Positions 56,801-64,000 of a DNA stretch of 64,000 bases are shown here, piece after piece. The position numbers were made by a program, and so were the translations under genes. The stretch comes from Rhynchonema sp. JSB1_4 (Eukaryota > Nematoda > Chromadorea > Monhysterida > Xyalidae). The stretch lies in assembly GCA_030248065.1 (NCBI GenBank), contig JASAMV010001957.1, forward strand, positions 45,828 to 109,827. Direction: 5' to 3'. The notes beneath the pieces were generated by a model. The model was not told the origin of the DNA and made no database searches. It saw nothing but the letters and a program-made list of their open reading frames with translations. How positions within the stretch are numbered: the stretch's first letter is position 1; every line of letters starts with the position of its first letter.

Positions 56801-57978
56801 CCCTGAAAGCCACTTGCGGGAACGTGGTAAATGTTGTAGATTCATTTTTCTGCTTTTTTGTATATGATCAAAGAACTGCCAGGCACCAGCATGGATATAG
56901 CCAAGGCCTCCCGGTCATGTGTCTTAATTACAAATAGAAATCACCTTTAATTACTAATAGAAGTGAACTGCCTACCTTTATCGCATTCGCATCTGTACCC
57001 CTGGCCGGTCTCCTCTTTCGGATCCGTCACACAATGAGCGTGCTTCTTGCAGTTGAATCGACAGCTCGTGCATGGGTCCAGTTCTGATGTGGGTAACCGA
57101 ACATAATAAGTACAGGTCGTTAAATTGATAGAGCGCAAGCTTTTGTGTGAATATTGTTGCGTTTGTTGTTCAACACTGACTGCACATTGATACAGCATGT
57201 GGCCCGATACCGCCCCAGCAATGTGCATGCAGTTGCCAAATACTCACTTTTACAATCGTTGCCGACTTTTCCGTATCCGAGCGCGCAAACGCATTTTGGA
57301 TGCAGCGTGCCGCCGACGTCCTGATAGGCGCATGTTTTGCTCGCCTTCTCATCACAATTGCTTTTCAGAACGTCTTCGTCTTTGCACGGCAAATCTACAA
57401 TTTATCAACCAAGTGATTGGTGTGGGAACTCAGAATACACGCGCACACTCGAGCATTGAAACAGCACACCCTTGTCCGTGCAGCTCAACTGCAAAGCCCA
57501 CAAAGCTTCCGGGTACTTCGCAACGCATAATTCCACATAATTTTTATTGCGATAATAAACCACAAAAAGCGGTTTTCAAATACAGTACATATACGGCTTG
57601 ATGCAAAATATTCGTCATGGCATATGCAGTTTTCAACCAAGGCAAGCTACACCAACACGAGCCCGATTTCGAAGGTGGTGTGTGTTCAAAACGAACAGAA
57701 AATCCTAGTGCTCCATTTTGTGTGCTTCAACGTGTAACATTTCCCAAATCAGCAGCCACGTCAGAATGTTTCACTATTCTGCCAGCTGCGAAATCGAGCT
57801 CACGTTGGTGTAGTTTGACAGTACACTTCAAACTGCAGACACTAACAGCATTGATGTCCATCGCCGTAGTAGCTGATGCCTTTCACCGGTTCACTCTTGC
57901 ATTCGCAGATCGCACCCTGTACGTCTTCAGTGTCCGGCAGCATAATGGCGTTCTTCGAACACTTTCGTTTCGTGCATT
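42775..57978 (-). CDS. Gene 3: secreted EGF-CCP-C-type-lectin modular protein (33 exons, 5' end missing)
   Basis: Largest paralogue, about 1480 residues without the signal-peptide exon, which I could not find. Exons: 57847-57978, 57248-57394, 56976-57083, 56688-56802, 56428-56606, 56215-56286, 55510-55764, 55333-55414, 55181-55254, 55007-55105, 54732-54845, 54421-54530, 53799-53865, 52866-53099, 52024-52404, 51844-51951, 51583-51690, 51365-51483, 50844-50925, 50624-50709, 49917-50025, 49762-49844, 49536-49653, 49304-49405, 48589-48699, 48102-48281, 47023-47129, 46346-46436, 45294-45467, 44707-44856, 44156-44293, 43460-43665, 42775-42978. All phases agree. Modules: EGF-like x7, CCP x13, CTLD. 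Relative to genes 1 and 2 it has extra introns inside EGF modules 3, 5 and 7, and lacks the intron between modules 5 and 6. Two introns use GC donors (after 56688 and 49536). Extracellular; ligand unknown. Confidence 0.8.
43750..43931. mobile_element. MITE with TCCGGAAA palindromes (family I), TA-flanked
   Basis: From 'tagggcgggcttaggttgaatccgg' to 'ccggatttaactgaagttcgccctta'. Same family as 20163-20352. Intronic in gene 3's CTLD. Confidence 0.7.
45294..45467 (-). CDS. Gene 3 CCP module 13 (single exon)
   Basis: CDLPNIENGEVEQC ... NGGKMRCIGPNKWD ... VVCK. Single-exon equivalent of the two-exon last CCP in genes 1 and 2. A poly-C run lies just beyond the donor. Confidence 0.8.
45575..46168. 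mobile_element. Near-perfect inverted repeat of two family D MITEs with ~100-bp spacer arms
   Basis: Centred near 45871; positions equidistant from the centre are complementary for about 290 bases, and identical 73-codon frames read on opposite strands at 45667-45888 and 45854-46075. A third copy of the spacer arm lies at 46169-46265. Located in gene 3's intron. Confidence 0.85.
46346..47129 (-). CDS. Gene 3 CCP module 12 (exons 47023-47129, 46346-46436)
   Basis: CEKITIPGAITKYTPPL then DYHRLIPNDQIFVCQGQSW. Neither exon stands out as an ORF; both are supported by splice sites (CCGCAG, TTTCAG; GTTAGT, GTAGGT) and by phase. Confidence 0.75.
47477..47995. mobile_element. hAT-like fold-back MITE, family B, 8-bp duplication ACCTCAGC
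   Basis: Ends CAGGGTTGGGCAAAAAAA and TTTTTTGCCCAACCCTG; ACCTCAGC exactly on both sides (47469-47476, 47996-48003). Interior closely matches 21247-21714. Confidence 0.85.
48102..48281 (-). CDS. Gene 3 CCP module 11 (single exon)
   Basis: CAPKQLDNITPAPFPPLV ... FTYSCKPGYILPNG ... MKVCCVG ... DCRTG. Five or more cysteines including a CC pair. Its closest relative in the window is the orphan exon at 41322-41504. Confidence 0.8.
48589..49405 (-). CDS. Gene 3 CCP module 10 (exons 49304-49405, 48589-48699)
   Basis: VCVTPTKPHGTVTNVDN ... LQCNTG then GYALIDKKTGKQILHNS ... YECVPS. The intron contains the 49006-49157 hairpin. Confidence 0.8.
49006..49157. mobile_element. Hairpin MITE, ends TAAAGGCCCAACTATACTTCGTTCTCTC
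   Basis: Long complementary arms 'gagaacaaagaacaaattctcgctgattgg' and 'ccaatcagcgcacgagaatttgttctttgttctc'. Related, more decayed sequences at about 36343-36470 and 44966-45089. Confidence 0.7.
49536..49844 (-). CDS. Gene 3 CCP module 9 (exons 49762-49844, 49536-49653)
   Basis: ACIKMPKSTNYTIVYEK then GTIATIHCPPGFANKG ... TCVKG. The second exon ends at a GC donor (AAAG|GCAAGA), which is required to keep phase. Confidence 0.75.
49917..50709 (-). CDS. Gene 3 CCP module 8 (exons 50624-50709, 49917-50025)
   Basis: VCIKEDIPNAHVTYTG then RITCIDGFIFVGTSHIRKC ... RCVPG. The intron holds a family G MITE starting about eight bases after the donor. Confidence 0.8.
50385..50615. mobile_element. MITE family G copy
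   Basis: Ends 'tatagtccatccatcagctcatgacac' and 'gtgccatgagctgatggacggactata'; opposite orientation of interior relative to the 34117 copy. Confidence 0.7.
50844..51483 (-). CDS. Gene 3 CCP module 7 (exons 51365-51483, 50844-50925)
   Basis: ECINGALMEQLGGNC ... VCDP then GHTAMCSSDTVQCIKGQW. Corresponds to gene 1 module 5 (shared V-C-D-P before the donor). Confidence 0.75.
51583..51951 (-). CDS. Gene 3 CCP module 6 (exons 51844-51951, 51583-51690)
   Basis: DCVVDELNLVDGYVVPQQ then ITVTIHCTGGTKLQGSG ... GRCAS. Two equal-length exons (108 bp each). Acceptors TACAG and TTTTCAG. Confidence 0.75.
52024..52404 (-). CDS. Gene 3 CCP modules 4 and 5 in one exon
   Basis: The longest exon in the cluster (381 bp): CGAPSITNGAHATQPYY ... 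ICSK followed without intron by CDSKTTIGNCQGSAN ... PICQK. Suggests loss of an intermodule intron or a retrocopied pair. The donor (GTGCGC) is weak. Confidence 0.75.
52866..53099 (-). CDS. Gene 3 CCP module 3 (single exon)
   Basis: CPELTVNHVDHTGTRSTT ... CVNGQW ... ITIKCFAG. Six cysteines; longer than a minimal sushi module. Donor GTAAAG. Confidence 0.75.
53145..53333. mobile_element. Hairpin MITE, ends GTATACAG-GCCGTGCAAAAGC
   Basis: Left 'gtatacagtgccgtgcaaaagcttttagc' faces right 'aaactttagcacggctctgtatac', with inner complementary arms 'cttgccagccgacagt' and 'actgttggctggctgg'. Intronic in gene 3. Confidence 0.7.
53799..54530 (-). CDS. Gene 3 CCP module 2 (exons 54421-54530, 53799-53865)
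   Basis: CHDLPNVDNGKINCHG ... CTITCDDGFTQI then GSTTLVCLNGQWTWQHGK. The 67-bp second exon is inferred from splice sites and the C...NGQW motif. The intron carries the SINE-like copy 2. Confidence 0.75.
54057..54395 (-). mobile_element. tRNA-related SINE-like element, copy 2, interrupted by a hairpin MITE
   Basis: Same flanks and tRNA-like boxes as 31927-32140, but the B-box half (near 54100) and A-box half (near 54290) are separated by a family H hairpin at 54128-54245. More diverged than copy 1. Confidence 0.6.
54128..54245. mobile_element. Hairpin MITE family H inside the SINE-like element
   Basis: 'gtcgtcaatcatctcgtcaaacaaagtcgtc' faces 'gacgactttgtttgacgagatgatttgac'; a TA dinucleotide is present on both sides. 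Insertion splits the tRNA-like head. Confidence 0.75.
54732..55105 (-). CDS. Gene 3 CCP module 1 (exons 55007-55105, 54732-54845)
   Basis: SCSPYPTVENGHFAYSHG ... GTKVL then VTCNPGYQPDPVPSTDC ... ITCLK. The intron is a codon or two earlier than in genes 1 and 2, placing cysteine 2 in the second exon. Confidence 0.8.
55181..55414 (-). CDS. Gene 3 EGF module 7, calcium-binding type, split by an intron
   Basis: DINECHDPNRPNICPKN ... PWYR (55333-55414) then CECEEGWRGLPPTG ... VECVG (55181-55254). The phase-2 intron interrupts the fold; genes 1 and 2 have this module in one exon. Confidence 0.8.
55510..56286 (-). CDS. Gene 3 Cys-rich modules 5 and 6 (exons 56215-56286, 55510-55764)
   Basis: KECSSDNIQLYRQKNRLC then GETVQCYVNPDGQEGC, followed in the same exon by CSECRIKCRDNTMC ... 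GFYGDGLNGVC. The intron pattern is shifted against genes 1 and 2. Confidence 0.8.
56428..56606 (-). CDS. Gene 3 EGF module 4
   Basis: FKSIGGISIANRMFPLDHC ... KLPCSPNASRR ... YDCTCNEGYFGDGFECC. Acceptor TTTTCAG, donor GTGAGT; joins the preceding GC-donor exon in phase 2. Confidence 0.8.
56688..57083 (-). CDS. Gene 3 EGF module 3 with polybasic tail (exons 56976-57083, 56688-56802)
   Basis: CTSCRFNCKKHAHC ... YRCECDK then GYIRILDKCEPETKENR and a tail KKKLALAKKRKGGK. The tail is much more basic than in genes 1 and 2 and could bind polyanions or be cleaved. The exon ends at a GC donor. Confidence 0.75.
57248..57978 (-). CDS. Gene 3 EGF/Cys-rich modules 1-2 (exons 57847-57978, 57248-57394)
   Basis: Module 1: ECTKRKCSKNAIMLPDTED ... 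YYGDGHQCC; with the acceptor at AATGCAG its length (132 bp) equals gene 2's. Module 2: PCKDEDVLKSNC ... LGYGKVGNDC. An alternative acceptor 19 bases upstream is possible. Confidence 0.75.
57643..57815. mobile_element. MITE family F copy
   Basis: Ends 'ctacaccaacacgagcccgatttcg' and 'gcgaaatcgagctcacgttggtgtag'. In gene 3's first known intron. Confidence 0.65.
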
Positions 57979-58105
57979 CTGCATTACGAAGATTGGTCTG
58001 CGATCCGAAATCAGAATGACCGGGATTGAAGGCCAACATACTGTATTTGAAAGGGTCGTGATCAGAGTGGTTAAACTTGAATGTCCACAAACATCCACGT
58101 CTAAA

Positions 58106-58205
58106 TTGGGCTTATAACTGGTCAATTCAAGTCCTCAAATCACATGTATTAGGTAGTTCTCGCGCTCGCATTTGGGGCTCATGTATTATTGCTTGATTTG
58201 ACGAC
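58106..58205. repeat. Decayed hairpin MITE, family H
   Basis: 'gggcttataactggtcaattcaagtcctcaaatcacatg' with 'tttggggctcatgtattattgcttgatttgacgac'; arms only partly complementary. Confidence 0.5.
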
Positions 58206-58591
58206 AGTAACTGTAATTGGTATTCCACCATCGTGAAACTTTCTGGCCAAAACCCAGAGAAAGATCACTTCAAAGGTGTTGCGCTCCAATATGCTGGTCC
58301 TCCCAGCCAAAATTGCTTACGGGCACTGGCTGCATTGGTGATCTGCGCACTGACTGTGACACCAAGCACCAAGACATACACTCGCAGTCGAAACGTCTGC
58401 ATCGTGGTTGTGGGTGTGTGTGTGTGCTACGTGGTCCTGAAACTCGCAACGGTTCATTTGGAAGGAACTCGCAAACGCAAATTTGGACGTTGGACCAGAC
58501 CTGAGACGCTTGTTTCAGTTCCAAAATAAAGGAGGAAACAATACAGTCATACACGCCCAAGTCGTGGAAAACCATACATAGCCATTTACCT

Positions 58592-58757
58592 ATTCCGAGA
58601 CTTTTCAGGCCCGAATGTTCAAGCCCGACCTTTTTCAGGCCCAGTTTTTCAGGCCCAGCATATTTGACCAATTTATAGGCGTATGCTTAGGCTCCAGCCG
58701 GGCCTGAATCGGCCGGGCCTTAATGGCCGGGCCTGAACCTGTGCCCCGGGACTGAAC
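58592..58757. repeat. GGCCCGG-type palindromic repeat, family K
   Basis: Fourth copy; upstream of gene 3, includes 'gggcctgaatcggccgggcc' and 'gtgccccgggactgaac'. Confidence 0.65.
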
Positions 58758-59788
58758 CGTCACACAATACCATTTACCGGCCGCACATGTGGTCTACCCC
58801 AACGGTAGCCTTTAGACGAATACTTTTTACAATCGTTGACAATTGCAGGATCGTGACTCTTGCAAACTTCCTGTCAGAGGGGTCGATTCAGCTTCCTCGT
58901 TCACAACTCGTTTGTGTGAAAAAAGGATCACCATACATACTTTGCCCTATATACTCTTACAGATCAACGGATTACAAAATAAGATAGACACCATTATTCA
59001 CGGCGATGATCCTCCAACTTTTATCGAAAACGTTAATCAATAAAAAAGTGGGCGTATCTACATACATATACCTTGGTGATGGCGTCAGGTGACCCGTCCG
59101 CAGGTTGGGTAAAATAATATGAACGATTAGCTAAGCTACTACCTATATTTCGGACGGACCGTATCCATTTATAAAATGTAACCTGCCTGGTTATGCGTGG
59201 TGCTGGGCAATATAGATGCGCGCAGCCAAATGACTATGCTGTTGGAACTTTTGTGTGAAGCAGCAGCGCGCGCGTTGCGTCCATTCACAGTCAGAGACAA
59301 AAACCGACCATCCACACAGCACAACTTTTATCCCTAACCTACATAGACACACGATTCATTATCTTTGATTACATTCTACAAGAGCAAGTGATTCTCTCTA
59401 ATCAGGTGAACACGAGACTAATTGTCTTGTGATATGAGAATTTGTGTCATGAATCACTTCGGCTCGTGTTCTCATTCAAATTTCCGTCCCATGTTGCGCG
59501 TTGCTCAACCCCCAAATCCACATGAATTAGCCCCACGTTTGTGTTTGTGCTGGTTCGCCACATAATGAAACGCGTGCAAGCAAAGGGCAGGCATGTCGAA
59601 ACATATGTATACATATACTTATATACATAGATAAGGAAACCGACGATCATTCTTTCACAATGCATCTTGCGGATGTGTTCTTCGTGACGATGAATAGACA
59701 AGCAAGCACATTATGTTTAGGTTCCCGATAGATGAATAGTGCGCGTGGGACTGAGCCCCAGCCAGTTCCCCCGTTCAGTCATAAAGAT
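58758..59788. other. Intergenic stretch upstream of gene 3
   Basis: No gene recognised. The missing signal-peptide exon of gene 3 should lie somewhere between 57979 and about 63500 if the gene is intact; I found no convincing candidate. Confidence 0.4.
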
Positions 59789-60152
59789 GTATAGTCCGGC
59801 CACGAACTCATGAGACGACTTTTTTGAAGTTGACTTTACAGATCCAATAATGTTCCGGTTTCACGTATTTCGAAAATGAAAGAAAGAGAAACGCACGTCT
59901 TTTTTAAAAACACGCTCTCCACTTCGGTGCATAAATTCTCTTTTGACTCCCAATACATTTGCGCGTTGAATAACGTTGCTGTTCGCGTTAGCGCGCAACA
60001 AAGTGAGGTCAGTCAGCTGGAACTTATCATCATCGCTCTCGGCCCAATCTCTTTCTTTTGTTTGCGAAAACACGTGTAGCCGGACCATTTTTTAATCTGG
60101 TCAAGCAAGCTTCAAAAAAGTCGTCTCATGAGCTAGTGGCTGAACTATACAA
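59789..60152. mobile_element. Long diverged MITE of family G type
   Basis: Ends 'tatagtccggccacgaactcatgagacgacttttttgaag' and 'cttcaaaaaagtcgtctcatgagctagtggctgaactata' are long inverted repeats. The interior contains words also seen at 36720-36960, including 'gtcagctgga'. Confidence 0.7.
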
Positions 60153-60503
60153 CATACAGTACGTACTTTCTTAGGGTTGGCGCACCACATCACCAACACA
60201 CCACAACGCGGGACATAAAACATTAAGGTATAGGTGGACCAAACAAAACCGCAGTCTTACACAAGAAATGGTGAGGGTTCTGAGCTGTTTTTTTCTATGT
60301 TTTTGCAATCGATAGCCCATTTTTTGAAGAAAAAAAACAGTTGAGCTGTGTTTTCGACCTTAAAGAAGTTGATGAATACCAGTTAAAGCATTTGTTCGAT
60401 GAAGACAACTGTCGCCGACCTTTCGTACCGGTTTGCAGTTTCTCAACTCTATCTGATGTGTCTGTAGCTTGGTGGTTATTGCGGTTGGGTCCGACGCTCC
60501 AGT

Positions 60504-61012
60504 CAGGGTTGGACAAAAAACGTTTTTTTTTCAAAAAATGTGTTTTTTTTAAAAAAAACGGTTTTTTTAAAAACGTTTTTTTAAAACGCCCAGATGACCA
60601 AAATATGCCCCCAAAAAAATTGGAAAACGCTCATGTTGGGAAGAAAACGTGGCTAAATGAAGTGATTCTATGTGTCCTGAGGCAAAATAAACTGGTTTCA
60701 ATCCTTTTCTAGCGAGTTGTTAAGATCCCATATCAGACCCGCATCACGGGACCAACTTTGGCCGGGGTCATCATTGAAAGTCAAACTCTGTATATCGACG
60801 TATCTCGACAAAGTAAAAATTGGTGGAAAATTTTTTGAAAAAAATCGGACAAAAAATTGATTATCCTTGATAATCAGGGTACTTTCTCAGAAAAATTAGG
60901 GAAAATCAAGGACATTCTGGATTTAAAAAAACGAAAAACGACCCAGGCGCTTTTTTGAAAAAAACGTCGTTTTTTTAAGAAAAAAACGCCGTCGTTTCTT
61001 TGCCCAACCCTG
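60504..61012. mobile_element. hAT-like fold-back MITE, family B, duplication GCTCCAGT/GCTCCAAT
   Basis: Ends CAGGGTTGGACAAAAAA and GCCCAACCCTG; 7 of 8 target positions match (60496-60503, 61013-61020). Opposite orientation to the 47477 copy. Confidence 0.8.
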
Positions 61013-62287
61013 GCTCCAATATCGTTCCTGTTCAGAAGCTGTTGAGGTTGAAAGTTAGTTGACATCAAATGATTTCACCGCCGTAACAAGTCACGAACCC
61101 ATTTCAACAGCTGTTTAACTTTTTTGAACATCACAACTTTTAATTTTGGTAATATATTTTTGAAAAATAGTGTAACGTGTGCGAATCTAAGCGTTTTGGG
61201 TTGAACTAATCGGAACAAAGCTTTATCCTTACTTTTCTAGAGAAAAACTGATACCATAAGGTACTTTTAAAGTAATTAAAAACAGCGATGTCCTGCTTGA
61301 TTTGCTTAGTTCCTTGGCTAGTTAACCTGGTGTATTTCGGAATTAGTACCACAGGCAACTTGAATTTCAGTAACTGTGAAACTGTACATGTGATCTTCGT
61401 TAAAACGAAAGTTAAAAGCTCGCTGAAACATTCAAAGCCTGTTTGGAGCTGATGATACTGGTTTGACATGCGTTAACATGTTCAATTCTGTATCAAATAG
61501 TCATCTGAACCATTTCATCAGTCTTGCCATTCTGGTGGAAACTATTTTGCAAAGTTTTTGTTGTGGTCAAAAACTTCTTCACAAAAACGACCTGGGTGGG
61601 TTATTGATCACCCAAATACATTTCAGAGACTTCATTGATTTCGGCATGCCCTAATTCTGATCATGCTTTAATTCTGTGCGTTAGCGTGATCGTTCTTCTC
61701 CATGACGAGATTCAGTAGTAATGCCTTGCCTGTCTGTGCTTACTGTATCGTGTCTGCTTGCTTTACCTATGTACAGTATGTATGTATATTTCTTGATTTC
61801 AGTTTTTCCCATTCAGGTTACGCTACCTCCCTCCACCACGCACCTTAAAAAACTGTTTCGGATTATTTTTTCTCGGTCGACTTTAACAAAAGACCAATTG
61901 ATGCTATTGTTCACAAATATAGCTGGTACGTGTGTCCGGTTCGGCAGCAGCTGGTCTGGTGCGCCAATGGAAGATTTCGGAAATAATATTGATATATTTT
62001 TATTCACATACTGTAGACCAGGACAAGACGAACAATGTTTGGGAACTACTGAAATATTATTGTACAAATATACCATGCGTTCAAAAAGCACATGGAAATT
62101 AACGTTGAAAGCACGTACAATACCGACCAGTTCCACATTACATAATCTACAGCATAACCACCTGAAAACACTCACATAATTGTCTTAAAAAACACTCGGC
62201 ACGCTTATCAATCATGCAGTGAAACATTTAACAGCGCAACAACAAAAGAAACCACGATGCTGGAAAGTGGAAAGTCATTCGTGCAAG
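61013..62287. other. Intergenic DNA with overlapping unrecognised ORFs
   Basis: A plus-strand frame (61721-62179) and a minus-strand frame (61813-62175) overlap almost fully. Neither shows a domain or splice structure that I recognise, so at most one is real and possibly none. The plus frame begins with a hydrophobic stretch (MPCLSVLTVSCLLALP). Confidence 0.3.
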
Positions 62288-62468
62288 TATACTCTGACAA
62301 TTCTTTTGGGAGAAACTTTTTAAACGCGTTGCCTGATCCGTAAAGCGCATGATGCGTGCACTGGCTATAGCGGTCACGTGACTTCTGTAGCCAGTGCACG
62401 CATAATGCGCTTTACGGATCAGGCAACGCGGTTGAAAAGTTTCTCCCAAAGAAATTGTCAGAGTATAT
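62288..62468. repeat. Long hairpin, ~85-bp arms
   Basis: Left arm 'tactctgacaattcttttgggagaaac...gcctgatccgtaaagcgcat' is matched by 'atgcgctttacggatcaggc...gtttctcccaaagaaattgtcagagta' with few differences; loop near 62370-62385. Probably a recent MITE. Confidence 0.8.
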
Positions 62469-63548
62469 ATGTACAGTACATTGTTGCGCGCGCAATGTGC
62501 ATCGTACTGGTTGGGTGTGATGTGCGCGTGTGTGACACACCAAGCACATGGTTGTGCACTGCATGCTACAGAACATTTAGATACGCATCAAAATGAAACC
62601 GTGTTGTGCTCTGTTAAAATAGCTTTCTGTTTAGAAATTGCGCAAATATATGATAAAGTGTCTTGTGATGCCCATCCCCCGAACACAAGATGATCAAAGT
62701 GATCGTTTTTTTGGCTGCAGCAGTGTGTAAAATGTTATTCGACCGGCAGCTACAAGTTTAAAGTGAAATTGGGTGATGTTTCACGTTCGCGTACGTGCTT
62801 CTGCTTTGCACACTGAGAAACAGCATGCAACATGATTACATCGCTCGCACATTACGTGCTATTGAATAAACCAACTTTTGTCTCAGTTTTTTTCGAACTG
62901 ACACGGCAGCCAGTCTATGCACGGACGCGCGTGCGCGCGACGAACAACTATACCTACATACATACTGTATGTAGAGTCACACTTGAACAAGTTCGCGCGC
63001 TTGTGCAGCCAGCACAAAATAATAATGCGCAATAATGATTTATCAGTCATTCATTTTGACAGGTTATTTTATTTACAGCGTACACACACAGACACACATA
63101 CGCATGTTCGCCGAAATTAGTCAGTTCAGTTTCATTGATAACCTAATGTATTGAAACGATCATGCGTTAACTAACCGCCTTCCTGTGGGTATAAATGTGT
63201 ACCAAATGCACTAATCATTGTCCTATTGCCCTTTGTATACGTTGATATGTAGCTGCAAATACACGCATTGTCGTTAAAACACGGTGCAGCAGGACAATAA
63301 GCCTATAGAATAGAGGTCAGGTTGTTTTTCAGGTGTAGGCGGAGAGAGCACCCACATAATTGATCGTCCCATAAAAAACACGCGAGTGCCGAAAAACACC
63401 TACCCACCCCCAACCAGCACACCAGACAATTTCATTTCGATGCTGTCACCACACATAATCGTTGTCATTCCAACCACGAACGATTTCGACTATCATTGGG
63501 ATTTGATCTGGCGTCATCAGTCCCCATCAGCCGCGCAGCCTCACCAAA
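62469..63548. promoter_or_regulatory. Upstream region of the plus-strand gene at 63549
   Basis: About 1 kb without recognised gene or repeat. The promoter of the downstream gene is expected here. No core element can be named with confidence. Confidence 0.25.
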
Positions 63549-63723
63549 ATGTCCACTAGTCGACAGCCCTCAAATAGCGGCACGATTTTAATTTTATTGA
63601 TGGTGACAACAACTTTAATCGATCCATCTGCATCCGTGTCTGTTCGCAGCAGCGATGACTTTGTCGAACAACGCCGGTTAATAAAACGACAGACTTTCAT
63701 TGGACACAGCTGGCAGTGGGGAG
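63549..63723 (+). CDS. First exon of an unidentified secreted protein (continues beyond window)
   Basis: ATG at 63549 gives MSTSRQPSNSGTILILLMVT, a hydrophobic signal-peptide core, then a propeptide-like SSDDFVEQRRLIKRQTF with a Lys-Arg dibasic site and HSWQWGG. The exon ends at a strong donor, GGGGAG|GTGAGC. Composition and layout fit a secreted precursor. Later exons would lie beyond 63724; I see none with certainty before the window ends. Transcribed away from the three-gene cluster. Confidence 0.6.
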
Positions 63724-64000
63724 GTGAGCAGTGGCGGGGTGTCAGCTTTTCCATGGTCATTTAGGAATGAGTGTTAAAACAGTGAGATCTGAAGCTGGCT
63801 GTGCTAGGGCCAGCAGTCACTTCGTTTCCTTAACGGACTTCAGCTCAAGCCGCAAACTAAGCGCAAGCCTATTCGGTACACTACAGTCGAAGCCTAAACA
63901 GAGCCTGAACAAATCCAGGTATGTATAGTGGGTGCCCCAAACTCAGAATTACCATGCGCCAGGGACCTTCCTTCCGGCCCCGGGGCTCTAAGCGGAAATT

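Overview
The window looks like nuclear DNA of an invertebrate, most probably a nematode. Almost every exon I can recognise is preceded by a TTTCAG-type 3' splice site and followed by GTAAGT/GTGAGT-type donors, introns are short to medium, and the inter-exon DNA is packed with small inverted-repeat transposons. The species was not identified and the nematode call is an inference. There are no bacterial or viral features, no rRNA genes and no CRISPR array.

Layout. Positions 1-9672 hold no confident gene; they are a nest of non-autonomous DNA transposons, poly-C/poly-G tracts and GC-rich simple sequence. Positions 9673-57978 hold three tandem paralogous genes, all on the minus strand: gene 1 (9673-23752), gene 2 (25187-40201) and gene 3 (42775-57978, first exon not found). 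About 90 small exons can be placed by splice sites and by unbroken reading phase. Positions 58000-63500 are intergenic DNA with more repeats. At 63549-63723 a plus-strand first exon with a signal peptide begins another gene that runs off the window.

Each of the three genes encodes a secreted, cysteine-rich modular protein of roughly 1220-1480 residues: signal peptide, about seven EGF-like or related Cys-rich modules (the last with a calcium-binding-type D-x-(N/D)-E-C start), then 11-13 complement-control-protein (CCP/sushi) modules, then one C-type-lectin-like domain (CTLD) at the very C-terminus. No membrane segment follows the CTLD. The CTLDs lack the EPN/QPD and WND sugar/calcium signatures, so a protein-binding rather than sugar-binding role is more likely. 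Exon lengths and phases are conserved between paralogues. Gene 2 reads through without a break from start to stop. Gene 1 appears to lack the first half of one CCP module, which would break its frame. An intact-looking orphan CCP exon lies between genes 3 and 2.

At least ten repeat families can be recognised from matching termini. Several copies have clear 8-bp target duplications (hAT-like) and others have TA duplications. They sit mainly in the introns, some within a few bases of splice sites. A tRNA-related SINE-like element, a 5'-truncated non-LTR retrotransposon tail, a ~290-bp CGCA/CA microsatellite and three hammerhead-ribozyme-like cores are also present.
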